Below, piece after piece: positions 23,035-30,693 of a stretch of 47,373 nucleotides of DNA (position 1 is its first letter; each line of letters starts with the position of its first letter). The notes under the pieces are model-generated. The model did no database searches. It had not been told where the DNA came from and worked only from the letters and a program-made list of their open reading frames with translations. This stretch comes from DATEOR01 sp046734455. GTDB lineage: Bacteria > Actinomycetota > Thermoleophilia > Gaiellales > Gaiellaceae. Both the position numbers and the translations under genes were made by a program. Where the stretch lies: NCBI GenBank assembly GCA_046734455.1, contig JBKPRJ010000012.1:1-47373 (forward strand). Direction: 5' to 3'.

Positions 23035-24162
23035 GTGATCCTCGAGATCCTCTTCTGGGCCTCGCTCGGCGCGATCCTCTGGACGCATGTCGGCTATCCC
23101 CTGTTCGCGGCTGCGCTCTCGGCCGTGCGCAGGAAGCGTGTGGCGAAGGAGGACGTGACGCCGAGCGTCGCCGTCGTCATCGCCGCGCACAACGAGGAGA
23201 GCGTCATCGACCGGCTCGTCGAGAGCCTGCTCGCGCAGGACTACCCGGCCGAGCGGATCGAGGTCGTCGTCGCCTCGGACGGCTCCACGGACGGAATGGA
23301 CGCGCTCCTCGAGGCCCGCGCCGCACTGGACCCGCGCGTCCGCCTCGTCCGCTGCCCGCGCGGGGGCAAGGTGGCCGCGCAGAACGCAGCCGTGCGGACC
23401 GTGGAGGCCGACGTCGTCGCATTCGCCGACGCGGGCGCGGTCTGGGAGCCCGACGCGCTGCGCATGCTCGTCCGCGGCCTCGCCGACCCGAAGGTCGGCT
23501 ACGTGGCCGGCAAGGTCGCCTTCGGCGAGCCCGAGGGCACGAACCGCGAGGGCCTCTACTGGCGCTACGAGCTCTGGCTCCGCGGGCGAGAGTCGGCGCT
23601 CGGCTCGATCACGGGCGGGAACGGCGCCATCTACGCCGTGCGCCGTGCCGACTACGTGGAGGTCGATCCGCGCTTCGGCCACGACCTCACTTTCCCGTAC
23701 GTGACGGTGCAGCGCGGCAAGCGCGCCGTCTACGACTCAGGCGCGCGGGCCTGGGACCGGCCGGCCCGCGACCTCGAGGATGAATACGGGCGCAAGGTGC
23801 GGATGTTCGAGCACTGCTGGCTCATCCTGCTCCGGGGCGGGATGCTCCGCGGCGTGGGCCCGCTCTACCTCTTCCAGCTCTTCTCGCACCGCGTCCTCCG
23901 CTACGCGAGCGGCATCCTCCACCTGGTTCTCCTCGGGACGAGCATCGCGCTCGTCCGCAGCGGGCTCGTCTACGAGCTCGTTCTCGCTGCGCAGATCGCG
24001 CTCTTCGTCCTCGCCGCCGCCGGCCGCCTGCGCGTCCCGATCCCGGGGGCCGGCGTCGCCTACTACTACGTGCTCGTCACCTGGGCGACCGTCGCGGCGC
24101 TCTTCCGCTACGTCCGCTTCGGCGTGCCGCCCGTGTGGGAGAAGGTCGAGGGCACGCGGTGA
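23035..24162 (+). CDS. Membrane-bound GT2 glycosyltransferase
   Basis: 375 residues. An N-terminal helix (2-30) precedes the GT-A domain with AVVIAAHNEESVIDRLVESL (46-65), ASDGSTDG (80-87) and VAFADAGAVW, where DAG replaces the usual DAD. GGNGAIYAVRR and FGHDLTFP follow, with HD where processive enzymes have ED. Three or so hydrophobic segments end the chain. This layout is that of membrane GT2 enzymes related to hyaluronan/cellulose synthases, which extend glycans on the inner face. GTG 23035 is seven bases after TAGGAT; starting further upstream would run into the methyltransferase gene. Its TGA overlaps the GTG of the next gene. Confidence 0.8.
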   Translation: MILEILFWASLGAILWTHVGYPLFAAALSAVRRKRVAKEDVTPSVAVVIAAHNEESVIDRLVESLLAQDYPAERIEVVVASDGSTDGMDALLEARAALDPRVRLVRCPRGGKVAAQNAAVRTVEADVVAFADAGAVWEPDALRMLVRGLADPKVGYVAGKVAFGEPEGTNREGLYWRYELWLRGRESALGSITGGNGAIYAVRRADYVEVDPRFGHDLTFPYVTVQRGKRAVYDSGARAWDRPARDLEDEYGRKVRMFEHCWLILLRGGMLRGVGPLYLFQLFSHRVLRYASGILHLVLLGTSIALVRSGLVYELVLAAQIALFVLAAAGRLRVPIPGAGVAYYYVLVTWATVAALFRYVRFGVPPVWEKVEGTR

Positions 24163-24743
24163 AGCGCGCGGTCGACGTCGTCGGCGCGGGCGTGGGTCTC
24201 GCGCTCGCCGCCCCGCTGATCGGTATCGCGGCGCTCGCGATCAAGCTCGACGACGGCGGGCCGGTCTTCTACCGCCAGCGGCGCGTCGGCCAGAACGGTG
24301 CGGAGTTCGACCTCGTCAAGCTGCGGACGATGGTTCCCGGCGCCGAGGCGCAGGGAGCCGGCTGGGCGGTCGACTACGCCGATCCCCGCATCACGCGCGC
24401 CGGCAGGGTGCTGCGCCGGCTGTCCATCGACGAGCTCCCGCAACTCTGGAACGTGATGCACGGGGAGATGAGCCTCGTCGGGCCCCGGCCGACGCTTGCC
24501 TACCAGGTCGAGCAGTACACGCCGCGCCAGCGCCGGCGGCTCGACGTGAAGCCGGGCCTCACGGGCTGGGCGCAGGTGAACGGGCGCGCCAGGCTCCTCT
24601 GGACAGATCGCATCGAGCTCGACCTCTGGTACGTCGAGAACCGCTCGGCCTGGCTCGACCTCAAGATCATCGCGCGGACGCCGCGCGTCATGTTCAGCGG
24701 GACCTACCGCGGGGACACGGGCGGCTGGCGGCAGCAGTCGTGA
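24159..24743 (+). CDS. Small phosphoglycosyl transferase (PglC/WbaP C-domain type)
   Basis: 194 residues. One N-terminal membrane segment (about 5-28) leads into IKLDDGGPVFYRQRRVG, LVKLRTM, the catalytic Asp-Glu in SIDELPQLWNVMHGEMS and VGPRPTLAYQVEQY, all hallmarks of the monotopic phosphoglycosyl transferases. These move a phospho-sugar from a UDP-sugar to undecaprenyl phosphate, the first committed step of glycan assembly. This is the short, stand-alone form; a long form with an extra N-terminal region is encoded at 42872, so the locus can start two different chains. GTG 24159 overlaps the preceding TGA by GTGA and its own TGA overlaps the next GTG. Confidence 0.88.
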   Translation: MKRAVDVVGAGVGLALAAPLIGIAALAIKLDDGGPVFYRQRRVGQNGAEFDLVKLRTMVPGAEAQGAGWAVDYADPRITRAGRVLRRLSIDELPQLWNVMHGEMSLVGPRPTLAYQVEQYTPRQRRRLDVKPGLTGWAQVNGRARLLWTDRIELDLWYVENRSAWLDLKIIARTPRVMFSGTYRGDTGGWRQQS

Positions 24744-25702
24744 CCGCAGTCCTGCTCACGTGTGCAGGGCAGCGCGTCGACATCGTCACGGCTTTTGGAC
24801 GGGCGGGCGCCGAGACGATCGCGGCCGACGTGAACTCTCTCGCGCCCGCGCTCTACGCAGCCGACCGCTACTTCCTCGCGCCGCGCATCGACGACCCACG
24901 CTACATCCCCGCCCTCGCCACCGCGGTCGCCGACCACGACGTGGAGCTGATCGTCCCGCTCACCGACCTCGACATGACGATCCTCGCGGAGAATCGCGAG
25001 AAGCTCGGCGCGCTCGTCCTCCTGCCCGGCGCGGAGGTGGCCGAGCGGACGAACGACAAGTACGAGACGCACCTCTTCCTGCTGGAACGCGGGATCGGCT
25101 CGCCGGCCGGATGGCTGTCCGACGAGCTCCCGGCCGAGCTCCCCTATCCGGTGCTCGTGAAGGCGCGGCGCGGCTTTGGCTCGCGCAACATCTTCCGCGC
25201 CGAGAACCGCGAGGAGCTCGACTTCTTCCTCGCGCGCACCCCGGCCGAGTCGTTCGTCCAAGAGGTGTGCGCCGGCGAGGAGTTCTCGATCGACGTCTTC
25301 GGCGACCTCGAGGGGCGCTGCCTGAACGCGATCCCGCGGACGATGATCGAGTCGAAGGGCGGCGAGTCGATCAAGGGGATGACGATCGCGGACGACGAGC
25401 TGATCGCACTCGGCCGCGACGTGAGCGAGGCCCTCGGCGTCGTGGGGCCGGCGACCGTGCAGTGCTTTCGCGCCGCGCCGGGCGACTGCAAGGTGACCGA
25501 CGTCAATCTCCGCTTCGGCGGCGCGTTCCCGCTTCCGCTCGCAGCGGGAAGCGAGTACCCGGCGCTCGCGCTCGCGCTTGCGCGCGGTGAGCATCCGGAG
25601 CCCAGGGTGGGCGAGTTTCGGGAGGGTGTCGTCATGACTCGCTTCTTCTCCGAGATCGCCCTCGTGAACGGCACAGACGGCTTGACGCGGTTCAATCCCT
25701 AG
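24740..25702 (+). CDS. ATP-grasp ligase (carbamoyl-phosphate-synthase-like)
   Basis: 320 residues. AVLLTCAGQRVDIVTAF (3-19) is the preATP-grasp Rossmann part; PYPVLVKARRGFGSRNIF is the nucleotide-clamping loop; VCAGEEFSIDVFGD and VTDVNLRFGGAFPLP supply metal-binding Glu/Asp and Asn. Relatives join a carboxylate to an amine through an acyl phosphate. It follows a phosphoglycosyl transferase gene with a GTGA overlap, so amide-linking an amino acid or other acid to an amino sugar is a reasonable but unproven role. A second, different ATP-grasp gene lies at 32621. Confidence 0.75.
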   Translation: MTAVLLTCAGQRVDIVTAFGRAGAETIAADVNSLAPALYAADRYFLAPRIDDPRYIPALATAVADHDVELIVPLTDLDMTILAENREKLGALVLLPGAEVAERTNDKYETHLFLLERGIGSPAGWLSDELPAELPYPVLVKARRGFGSRNIFRAENREELDFFLARTPAESFVQEVCAGEEFSIDVFGDLEGRCLNAIPRTMIESKGGESIKGMTIADDELIALGRDVSEALGVVGPATVQCFRAAPGDCKVTDVNLRFGGAFPLPLAAGSEYPALALALARGEHPEPRVGEFREGVVMTRFFSEIALVNGTDGLTRFNP

Positions 25703-25720
25703 GCCCGCGGACGCCCGCGA

Positions 25721-25726
25721 TACCCT
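25721..25726 (+). promoter_or_regulatory. Possible -10 element TACCCT
   Basis: TACCCT lies 16 bases before ATG 25743, in the 40-base gap after the ATP-grasp gene. It would give a leader of under ten bases. Confidence 0.25.
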
Positions 25727-25742
25727 TTCCTCCCGGGTCCGG

Positions 25743-27173
25743 ATGCTTCGTTCCTTCCGTTTTCATCACGCTGCGGCGCTCGCGGCCATGGCCGCGCTCG
25801 TGCTTGCCGCCTCTGCCTGCTACGGCGACGGCGACGACCCCGCAGCCGCCGAGACCGCCGCCTACGCGGCTACGGACTCGATTGCGCCCACTCCGCCGCC
25901 GCCTCCGGCCACGGCGGTTCGCGTGGTCGACGGGGACACCGGAAAGCCGGTTCGCCGCGCCCGCGTCGTCGCGCGCGGCACGGCCGTCCGGGCGACGACC
26001 GGCGGGTTGGCGGCGCTCGGTGTCCCGCGCCACCGCTATGAGCTGCGCGTGTCCGCACCCGGCTACGCGGCGCAGAGATTCAAGGTGGACTTCCGCAAGC
26101 GGCTCTCCCAGCGCGTCGAGCTCTGGCGCACGTCACTCCAGTGGCCGCTCTACGGCGCGAATCCCGCGAGAACCCAGGCGCAGTCGGGAATCAAGGTGCG
26201 TCCTCCGTTTCGGATCGTCTGGCGGAGGGACATCGGAGGGTTGATGGAGTTCCCGGCCACGACCTGGCACGGGGTCGCCTACGTCAACACGATGGGCGGA
26301 AAGCTGCGCGCGATCTCGATGGAGAACGGCCACGTTCTCTGGACGCGCGACGTCGGCTCGCTCATGGCCTCCTCCCCTGCGATCGATCCGAAGCGCGGCG
26401 TGCTCGTCTCCACGTCCATGCAGCCCGGGTACGTCACCGTACGCTCGCTCGAGACCGGGAAGCTCCGCTGGCGCTACTACACGGGGCTCACCGAGCCGTC
26501 ACCGGTGATCAGCAACGGGATCGCCTACTTCGGAGCCACGAACGGCAACGTCTACGCGCTCGACCTCGACAAGCACAAGCCGCGCTGGGTCTATCACGGC
26601 GGCGTGAAGATCACGTCGAGCCCCGCGCTCGTCGGCAACCGGCTCTACTTCGGCGACTACGCGGGGCGCGTGTTCGCGCTCGATGCGCGGAACGGCCGCG
26701 TCATCTGGCGCGGGAGCGCCGGCAGCCGCGTCTACGGCACCGTCGCGGTCGCGGGCGGCCGCGTCTTCGCGCCGTCGGTCTTCTCCGGCATGTCCGCGCT
26801 GTCGGCGCGAAGCGGGCACCTGCTCTGGCGCGTGTCCGCCGGCTCGTATGTGTACTCGTCTCCGGCGGCGTACAGGGGCAGGGTCTACTTCGGCGCCTAT
26901 AACGGCCTCGTCTACTCGGTCTCGGCCCGTTCCGGCAGGATCCTGTGGACGCGTCCCGCCGGCGGCCGCGTCTCGGCCGCCGTGCAGGTCGTCGACGGCT
27001 TCGTCTACGCCGCGAGCCTCGAGGGCCGCACGTCGGCCTGGAACTGGAAGACCGGCAACACCGCGTGGACGTTCCCGCACGGGAAGTACGTGCCCGTGTC
27101 GGGCAGCGGTGAGCGGCTCCTGCTCCACGGCGCCACCGAGCTCTACGCGGTCGAGCACAAGCGGCACAAATGA
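25743..27173 (+). CDS. PQQ-type beta-propeller protein with CarboxypepD_reg-like domain, secreted
   Basis: 476 residues. The N-terminus has a basic start and a hydrophobic stretch ending in LAASAC (Cys26), so it is exported and possibly a lipoprotein, though Ala at -3 is not ideal for a lipobox. A Pro/Ala-rich linker (27-58) leads to a small beta domain (about 59-120) with VRVVDGDTGKPVRRARV and SAPGYA, like the carboxypeptidase regulatory fold. Then six to seven blades (about 130-470) repeat the theme YALDLDKHKPRW / GRVIWRG, as in PQQ-binding-like quinoprotein propellers. No catalytic dehydrogenase residues were recognised, so it is more likely a binding or scaffold protein. It is paralogous to the next gene. 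Confidence 0.75.
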   Translation: MLRSFRFHHAAALAAMAALVLAASACYGDGDDPAAAETAAYAATDSIAPTPPPPPATAVRVVDGDTGKPVRRARVVARGTAVRATTGGLAALGVPRHRYELRVSAPGYAAQRFKVDFRKRLSQRVELWRTSLQWPLYGANPARTQAQSGIKVRPPFRIVWRRDIGGLMEFPATTWHGVAYVNTMGGKLRAISMENGHVLWTRDVGSLMASSPAIDPKRGVLVSTSMQPGYVTVRSLETGKLRWRYYTGLTEPSPVISNGIAYFGATNGNVYALDLDKHKPRWVYHGGVKITSSPALVGNRLYFGDYAGRVFALDARNGRVIWRGSAGSRVYGTVAVAGGRVFAPSVFSGMSALSARSGHLLWRVSAGSYVYSSPAAYRGRVYFGAYNGLVYSVSARSGRILWTRPAGGRVSAAVQVVDGFVYAASLEGRTSAWNWKTGNTAWTFPHGKYVPVSGSGERLLLHGATELYAVEHKRHK

Positions 27174-28417
27174 GACGCCGCTGGATCGTCGCGATCGTCG
27201 CGCTGGCACTTCTGCTCCTCGCCGGCGCCGCCGCGGCGGCCTACGTCGTCTGGCAGCAGCGCCACCCGGGCACGATCCGCGGCTCGAGCACCGTCGAGTT
27301 CGAGACGACGGAGGAGCCAGGCGCGACGACGAGGCCGGAGGAGGTCGTCCGCAAGGTCCCGTGGCCGACGTACGGCTACGACGAGCAGCGCAGCCGCTAT
27401 GCCCCCGGATTCGACCTGCGCCCGCCCTTCACGTCGGTCTGGGAGAAAGGCACGGGCAGCCTGCTCGAGTTCCCGCCGGTGGTCGCCTACGGACGGGTCT
27501 ACGTCGGGGCGAACAACGGCCGCTTCCTCGCCGTCGACGCGGAAACCGGGAAGACGGTCTGGCAGAAGCGGTTCGACCGCTGCATCGCCGCGTCGCCGAC
27601 CGTGGGCGACGAGGTCATCTACCAGCCGCTCATGGATCCCTTCCCGTGCCGGGAGCACAAGGAGGACGCGGCCGGCTACGTCGTCGCGCTCGACCCGGAC
27701 ACGGGGCGCGAGCTCTGGCGTTTTCAGGCCGGCGTCGTCGAGACGTCGCCCCTCGTCGTTGGGAACCTCCTCTACTTCGGCTCCTGGGACAAGAAGATGT
27801 ACGCGGTCGACGTGAAGACCCACAAGGCGGTGTGGACGTTCCCGACCGGCGACCAGGTGAAGGCCGGCCCGGCCTACGCGCGCGGCACTCTCTTCTTCGC
27901 GTCCTACGACAACAAGGTCTACGCCGTCGACGCCCGCACCGGCAAGCTCCGCTGGTCGGCCAGCGGCACCGCGAACTTCTACGCCACGCCGACGATCGCC
28001 TACGGGCGCGTGTTCATCGGGAACACGGACGGGCGGGTCTACGCGTTCGGCCAGGACAGCGGACACCTGCTCTGGGCCAAGGCGACGGGCGGCTACGTCT
28101 ACTCCTCGGCGGCGGTCTGGCAGAAGACGGTTTACGTGGGCTCCTACAGCAAGCGCTTCTACGCGCTCGACGCGGGCTCCGGCGACGTGCGCTGGTCGTT
28201 CGACGCGGGCGGGCCGATCTCGGGCGCGCCGACGATCCTGGACGGCGTGGTCTACTTCTCGACGCTCGACGAGAAGACGTTCGGCCTCGACGCCGGGACG
28301 GGGAAGAAGCTCTGGGAGTTCCGCGACGGCAAATACAGCCCGGTCGTCGCGGACAAGGAGCGCATCTACCTCGCCGGATACAAGAGCCTGTACGGGCTGG
28401 CGCCCGAGGGCGGCTAG
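27170..28417 (+). CDS. Membrane-anchored PQQ-type beta-propeller protein
   Basis: 415 residues. Residues 5-28 form one hydrophobic segment after MRRR, with no clear cleavage site, so an N-terminal anchor with an external propeller is likely. The blades (about 65-410) carry the same repeats as the preceding protein, for example AVDAETGKTVWQK, ALDPDTGRELWR and AVDARTGKLRWS, and the first blade of both contains RPPF followed by a W and a (L/M)EFP motif. The two are tandem paralogues, but this copy lacks the regulatory-like domain. Start and upstream stop overlap (ATGA). The TAG stop doubles as part of the promoter of the next gene. Function is unknown; external glycan or cell-wall binding is possible. 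Confidence 0.75.
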   Translation: MRRRWIVAIVALALLLLAGAAAAAYVVWQQRHPGTIRGSSTVEFETTEEPGATTRPEEVVRKVPWPTYGYDEQRSRYAPGFDLRPPFTSVWEKGTGSLLEFPPVVAYGRVYVGANNGRFLAVDAETGKTVWQKRFDRCIAASPTVGDEVIYQPLMDPFPCREHKEDAAGYVVALDPDTGRELWRFQAGVVETSPLVVGNLLYFGSWDKKMYAVDVKTHKAVWTFPTGDQVKAGPAYARGTLFFASYDNKVYAVDARTGKLRWSASGTANFYATPTIAYGRVFIGNTDGRVYAFGQDSGHLLWAKATGGYVYSSAAVWQKTVYVGSYSKRFYALDAGSGDVRWSFDAGGPISGAPTILDGVVYFSTLDEKTFGLDAGTGKKLWEFRDGKYSPVVADKERIYLAGYKSLYGLAPEGG

Positions 28418-28420
28418 GAT
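28415..28420 (+). promoter_or_regulatory. -10 element TAGGAT containing a stop codon
   Basis: TAGGAT starts with the stop codon of the propeller gene and stands seven bases before GTG 28428. The context CTAGGATCGGCG matches the site at 23021-23032. Confidence 0.6.
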
Positions 28421-28427
28421 CGGCGCC

Positions 28428-29837
28428 GTGACGTCCAAGGCACTCGTCATCGGGCTCGACTGCGCCGCCCCGCAGTGGGTCTTCGACCGCTGGCTCGACG
28501 AGCTCCCCACGATCCGCTCGCTGACCGAGCGCGGCACCTTCGGGATCCTGCGGAGCTGCGAGCCGCCGATCACGGTGCCGGCCTGGTCGGTGATGACGTC
28601 CTCGCGAACGCCGGGCTCGCTCGGCTTCTACGGATTCCGCAACCGTCGCGACCACTCCTACGACGCGATGGCCTTCGCGGATTCGCGGGCCGTGCGCGTG
28701 CCGCGGGTGTGGGACCTGCTCTCCGAAGCGGGCCGGCCGGTCGTCGTGCTCGGCGTTCCGCAGACCTACCCGGTGAGCACCGTCAACGGCGTCATGGTGT
28801 CGTGCTTTCTCACGCCGGACACGCAGTCGAGCCAGTACACGTATCCGGCCGAGCTCAAGGGCGAGATCGAGGACCTCGTCGGCCGTTACATGGTCGACGT
28901 GGACAACTTCCGCACGGAGGAGAAGGCGCGCCTGCTCGAGCAGATCGAGGAGATGACGGTGCGCCGCTTCCGCGTTGCCGAGCACCTGCTCGAGACGAAG
29001 CCGTGGGATCTCTTCTTCATGGTCGAGATGGGAACGGACCGCATCCACCACGCGTTCTGGCGCTTCTTCGACCACGAGCACCGGCTCTATGAGCCCGGCA
29101 ACCCCTTCGAGCAGGGAGTGCTCGACTACTACAAGGCGCTCGACGAGAAGATGGGCCGCCTCCTGCGCTTCGCCGACGACGACACCGCCGTCCTCGTCGT
29201 CTCCGACCACGGCGCGAAGAAGATGGACGGCGGCATCTGCGTGAACGAGTGGCTACGGCGCGAGGGCTACCTCGTGCTGAAGCAGGAGCCCGCCGAGCCC
29301 GGGCCCCTGAAGCCCGAGATGATCGACTGGGAGCGCACGACCGCGTGGGGCGAGGGCGGCTACTACTGCCGGCTCTTCTTGAACGTTGCCGGCCGCGAGC
29401 CGCAGGGCCTCGTTCCGGCGGAGGACTACGAGCGCGTGCGCATGGAGCTCAAGCAGAAGCTCGAGGCGCTCGGTGACCCCGACGGCAACCCGATCGGCAC
29501 GATCGCCCACCGCCCCGAGGACCTGTACGCGCAGCGCAACGGCGTCGTCCCCGACCTGCTCGTCTACTTCGGCGACCTCTCCTGGCGCAGCATCGGCCTC
29601 GTCGGCGGCGGCGACGTGCACGTCTTCGAGAACGACACGGGCTCCGACGACGCGAACCACGCCCACGACGGGCTCTACGTCATCGCGGGCGAGGGCATCC
29701 CCTCGGGCCAGGGGCCGCAGCAGGACATCCAGGACGTTGCTCCGACGCTCCTGCGCCTGCTCGGCGAGCCGGTTCCGCAGGAGATGGAGGGGTCGGTCTT
29801 CGAAGCTGCGACCGCCGTCTCCGGTCTCCCGCGCTAG
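28428..29837 (+). CDS. Alkaline-phosphatase-superfamily enzyme (type I phosphodiesterase-like)
   Basis: 469 residues. Asp11 in LVIGLDCAAP is the first metal ligand and PPITVPAWSVMTS (46-58) is the nucleophile loop with Thr49, the usual form. VVSDHGAKKMDGG near 257 and NHAHDGLYVIAGEGI near 412 provide the remaining metal ligands. There is no signal peptide, so it looks cytoplasmic. It shares fold and length with the enzyme at 12551 but only modest sequence, and that one has Ser as nucleophile. The family hydrolyses phosphodiesters, nucleotide-sugars or sulfate esters; which one applies cannot be told. GTG 28428 is seven bases after TAGGAT. The stop overlaps the convergent gene by CTAG. Confidence 0.8.
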   Translation: MTSKALVIGLDCAAPQWVFDRWLDELPTIRSLTERGTFGILRSCEPPITVPAWSVMTSSRTPGSLGFYGFRNRRDHSYDAMAFADSRAVRVPRVWDLLSEAGRPVVVLGVPQTYPVSTVNGVMVSCFLTPDTQSSQYTYPAELKGEIEDLVGRYMVDVDNFRTEEKARLLEQIEEMTVRRFRVAEHLLETKPWDLFFMVEMGTDRIHHAFWRFFDHEHRLYEPGNPFEQGVLDYYKALDEKMGRLLRFADDDTAVLVVSDHGAKKMDGGICVNEWLRREGYLVLKQEPAEPGPLKPEMIDWERTTAWGEGGYYCRLFLNVAGREPQGLVPAEDYERVRMELKQKLEALGDPDGNPIGTIAHRPEDLYAQRNGVVPDLLVYFGDLSWRSIGLVGGGDVHVFENDTGSDDANHAHDGLYVIAGEGIPSGQGPQQDIQDVAPTLLRLLGEPVPQEMEGSVFEAATAVSGLPR

Positions 29838-30643
29838 GCCTGTTCGCCCAGAAGCAGCGCGTAGCCGTCGTGGAGGAACGGCGTGCGGTCGATGAGCGCC
29901 GCGATGTCCTGCGGCGGGAACTCGCCCTCCTCCGTCACGAAGAGGTCGATGTGCGTCGGTGACGTGAGGTCGAAGCGGTCCTCGCCGGGGCTCCGCGGGT
30001 CCTCCGGAGCGAGCTTGATCACCTCGCACGCGACGATCACGGGCACGCCCGCCTTCTTCGCCGCCTTCGCGAGCCCCGACGTGCCGACCTTGTTCACGAG
30101 CGAGCCGTCGCGAAAGACGGTGTCCCCGCCGAGAAGCAGGAGGTCGACGGTGCCGACTGCGTGCTCGGCGTCGGGATCGTCGACGATGTCCACGGCGAGC
30201 TCGGTCTCGCGCAGCGACTCCGCGAGCTCGCGCCCTTCCTCACCCGGTGCGGAGACCGTGCAGACGATCCGGTCGGGCGGTGTGTGCTCGATCGCCTCCA
30301 TCACCGTCGCCGAGCACGAGTGGGTCATGACGGTGCCATGGATGTGCGGCGAGAGGAGCACTGCGATCGCCTTGCCCGCACGCTCGCGCCCTTCGATCAG
30401 CGCCCGGGCCTCCTCGATGATCTGCTCGTCGCTCCGACCCGAGGCGAGGACGCGCCCCAACGCGCCTGCGATCGCGCCCATGGCCGGTCGGGCGCGCACG
30501 ATCCTTTGGGCGAGTGCCACCGGGTCCTCGCCCAGCTGCACCGCTTCGCACACGGCTTCGACCGCCTCGCGAGCGAGCCAGCTCGCGCCGTGCCGGTCGT
30601 CCTGTTCGATCAATTCGACCCGTTCCGCCAGCCTGGAGTCCAT
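29834..30643 (-). CDS. eIF2B-alpha/ribose-1,5-bisphosphate isomerase-like protein
   Basis: 269 residues. MTHSCSATVMEAI (106-118) with Cys110, LLGGDTVFRDG (170-180) with Asp174 and VNKVGTSGLAKAAKKAGVP (183-201) are the core motifs of the family that includes MtnA, archaeal ribose-1,5-bisphosphate isomerase and eIF2B subunits. The Cys and Asp pair is what the isomerases use, so an aldose-phosphate isomerase is more likely than a translation factor. The N-terminal third is helical, as in the family. ATG 30643 has GGGAGG close by and a TACCAT box upstream. It is the only gene here without an evident link to glycan synthesis. Its stop shares CTAG with the convergent gene. Confidence 0.75.
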   Translation of the reverse strand: MDSRLAERVELIEQDDRHGASWLAREAVEAVCEAVQLGEDPVALAQRIVRARPAMGAIAGALGRVLASGRSDEQIIEEARALIEGRERAGKAIAVLLSPHIHGTVMTHSCSATVMEAIEHTPPDRIVCTVSAPGEEGRELAESLRETELAVDIVDDPDAEHAVGTVDLLLLGGDTVFRDGSLVNKVGTSGLAKAAKKAGVPVIVACEVIKLAPEDPRSPGEDRFDLTSPTHIDLFVTEEGEFPPQDIAALIDRTPFLHDGYALLLGEQA

Positions 30644-30675
30644 GGCCTCCCTTCGGGTTGTCCGAGATCGTGCTG

Positions 30676-30681
30676 ATGGTA
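30676..30681 (-). promoter_or_regulatory. -10 element TACCAT for the isomerase-like gene
   Basis: Minus-strand TACCAT would start a transcript about 25 bases before ATG 30643, which does have a Shine-Dalgarno (GGGAGG). It overlaps the plus-strand TAGCCT box, forming a compact divergent promoter. Confidence 0.35.
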
Positions 30682-30685
30682 GCCT
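30680..30685 (+). promoter_or_regulatory. -10 element TAGCCT, leaderless start of GT2
   Basis: TAGCCT stands eight bases before ATG 30694, which has no Shine-Dalgarno. An in-frame ATG at 30676 lies upstream of the box and is therefore less likely to be used. Confidence 0.5.
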
Positions 30686-30693
30686 GCTGCGCG

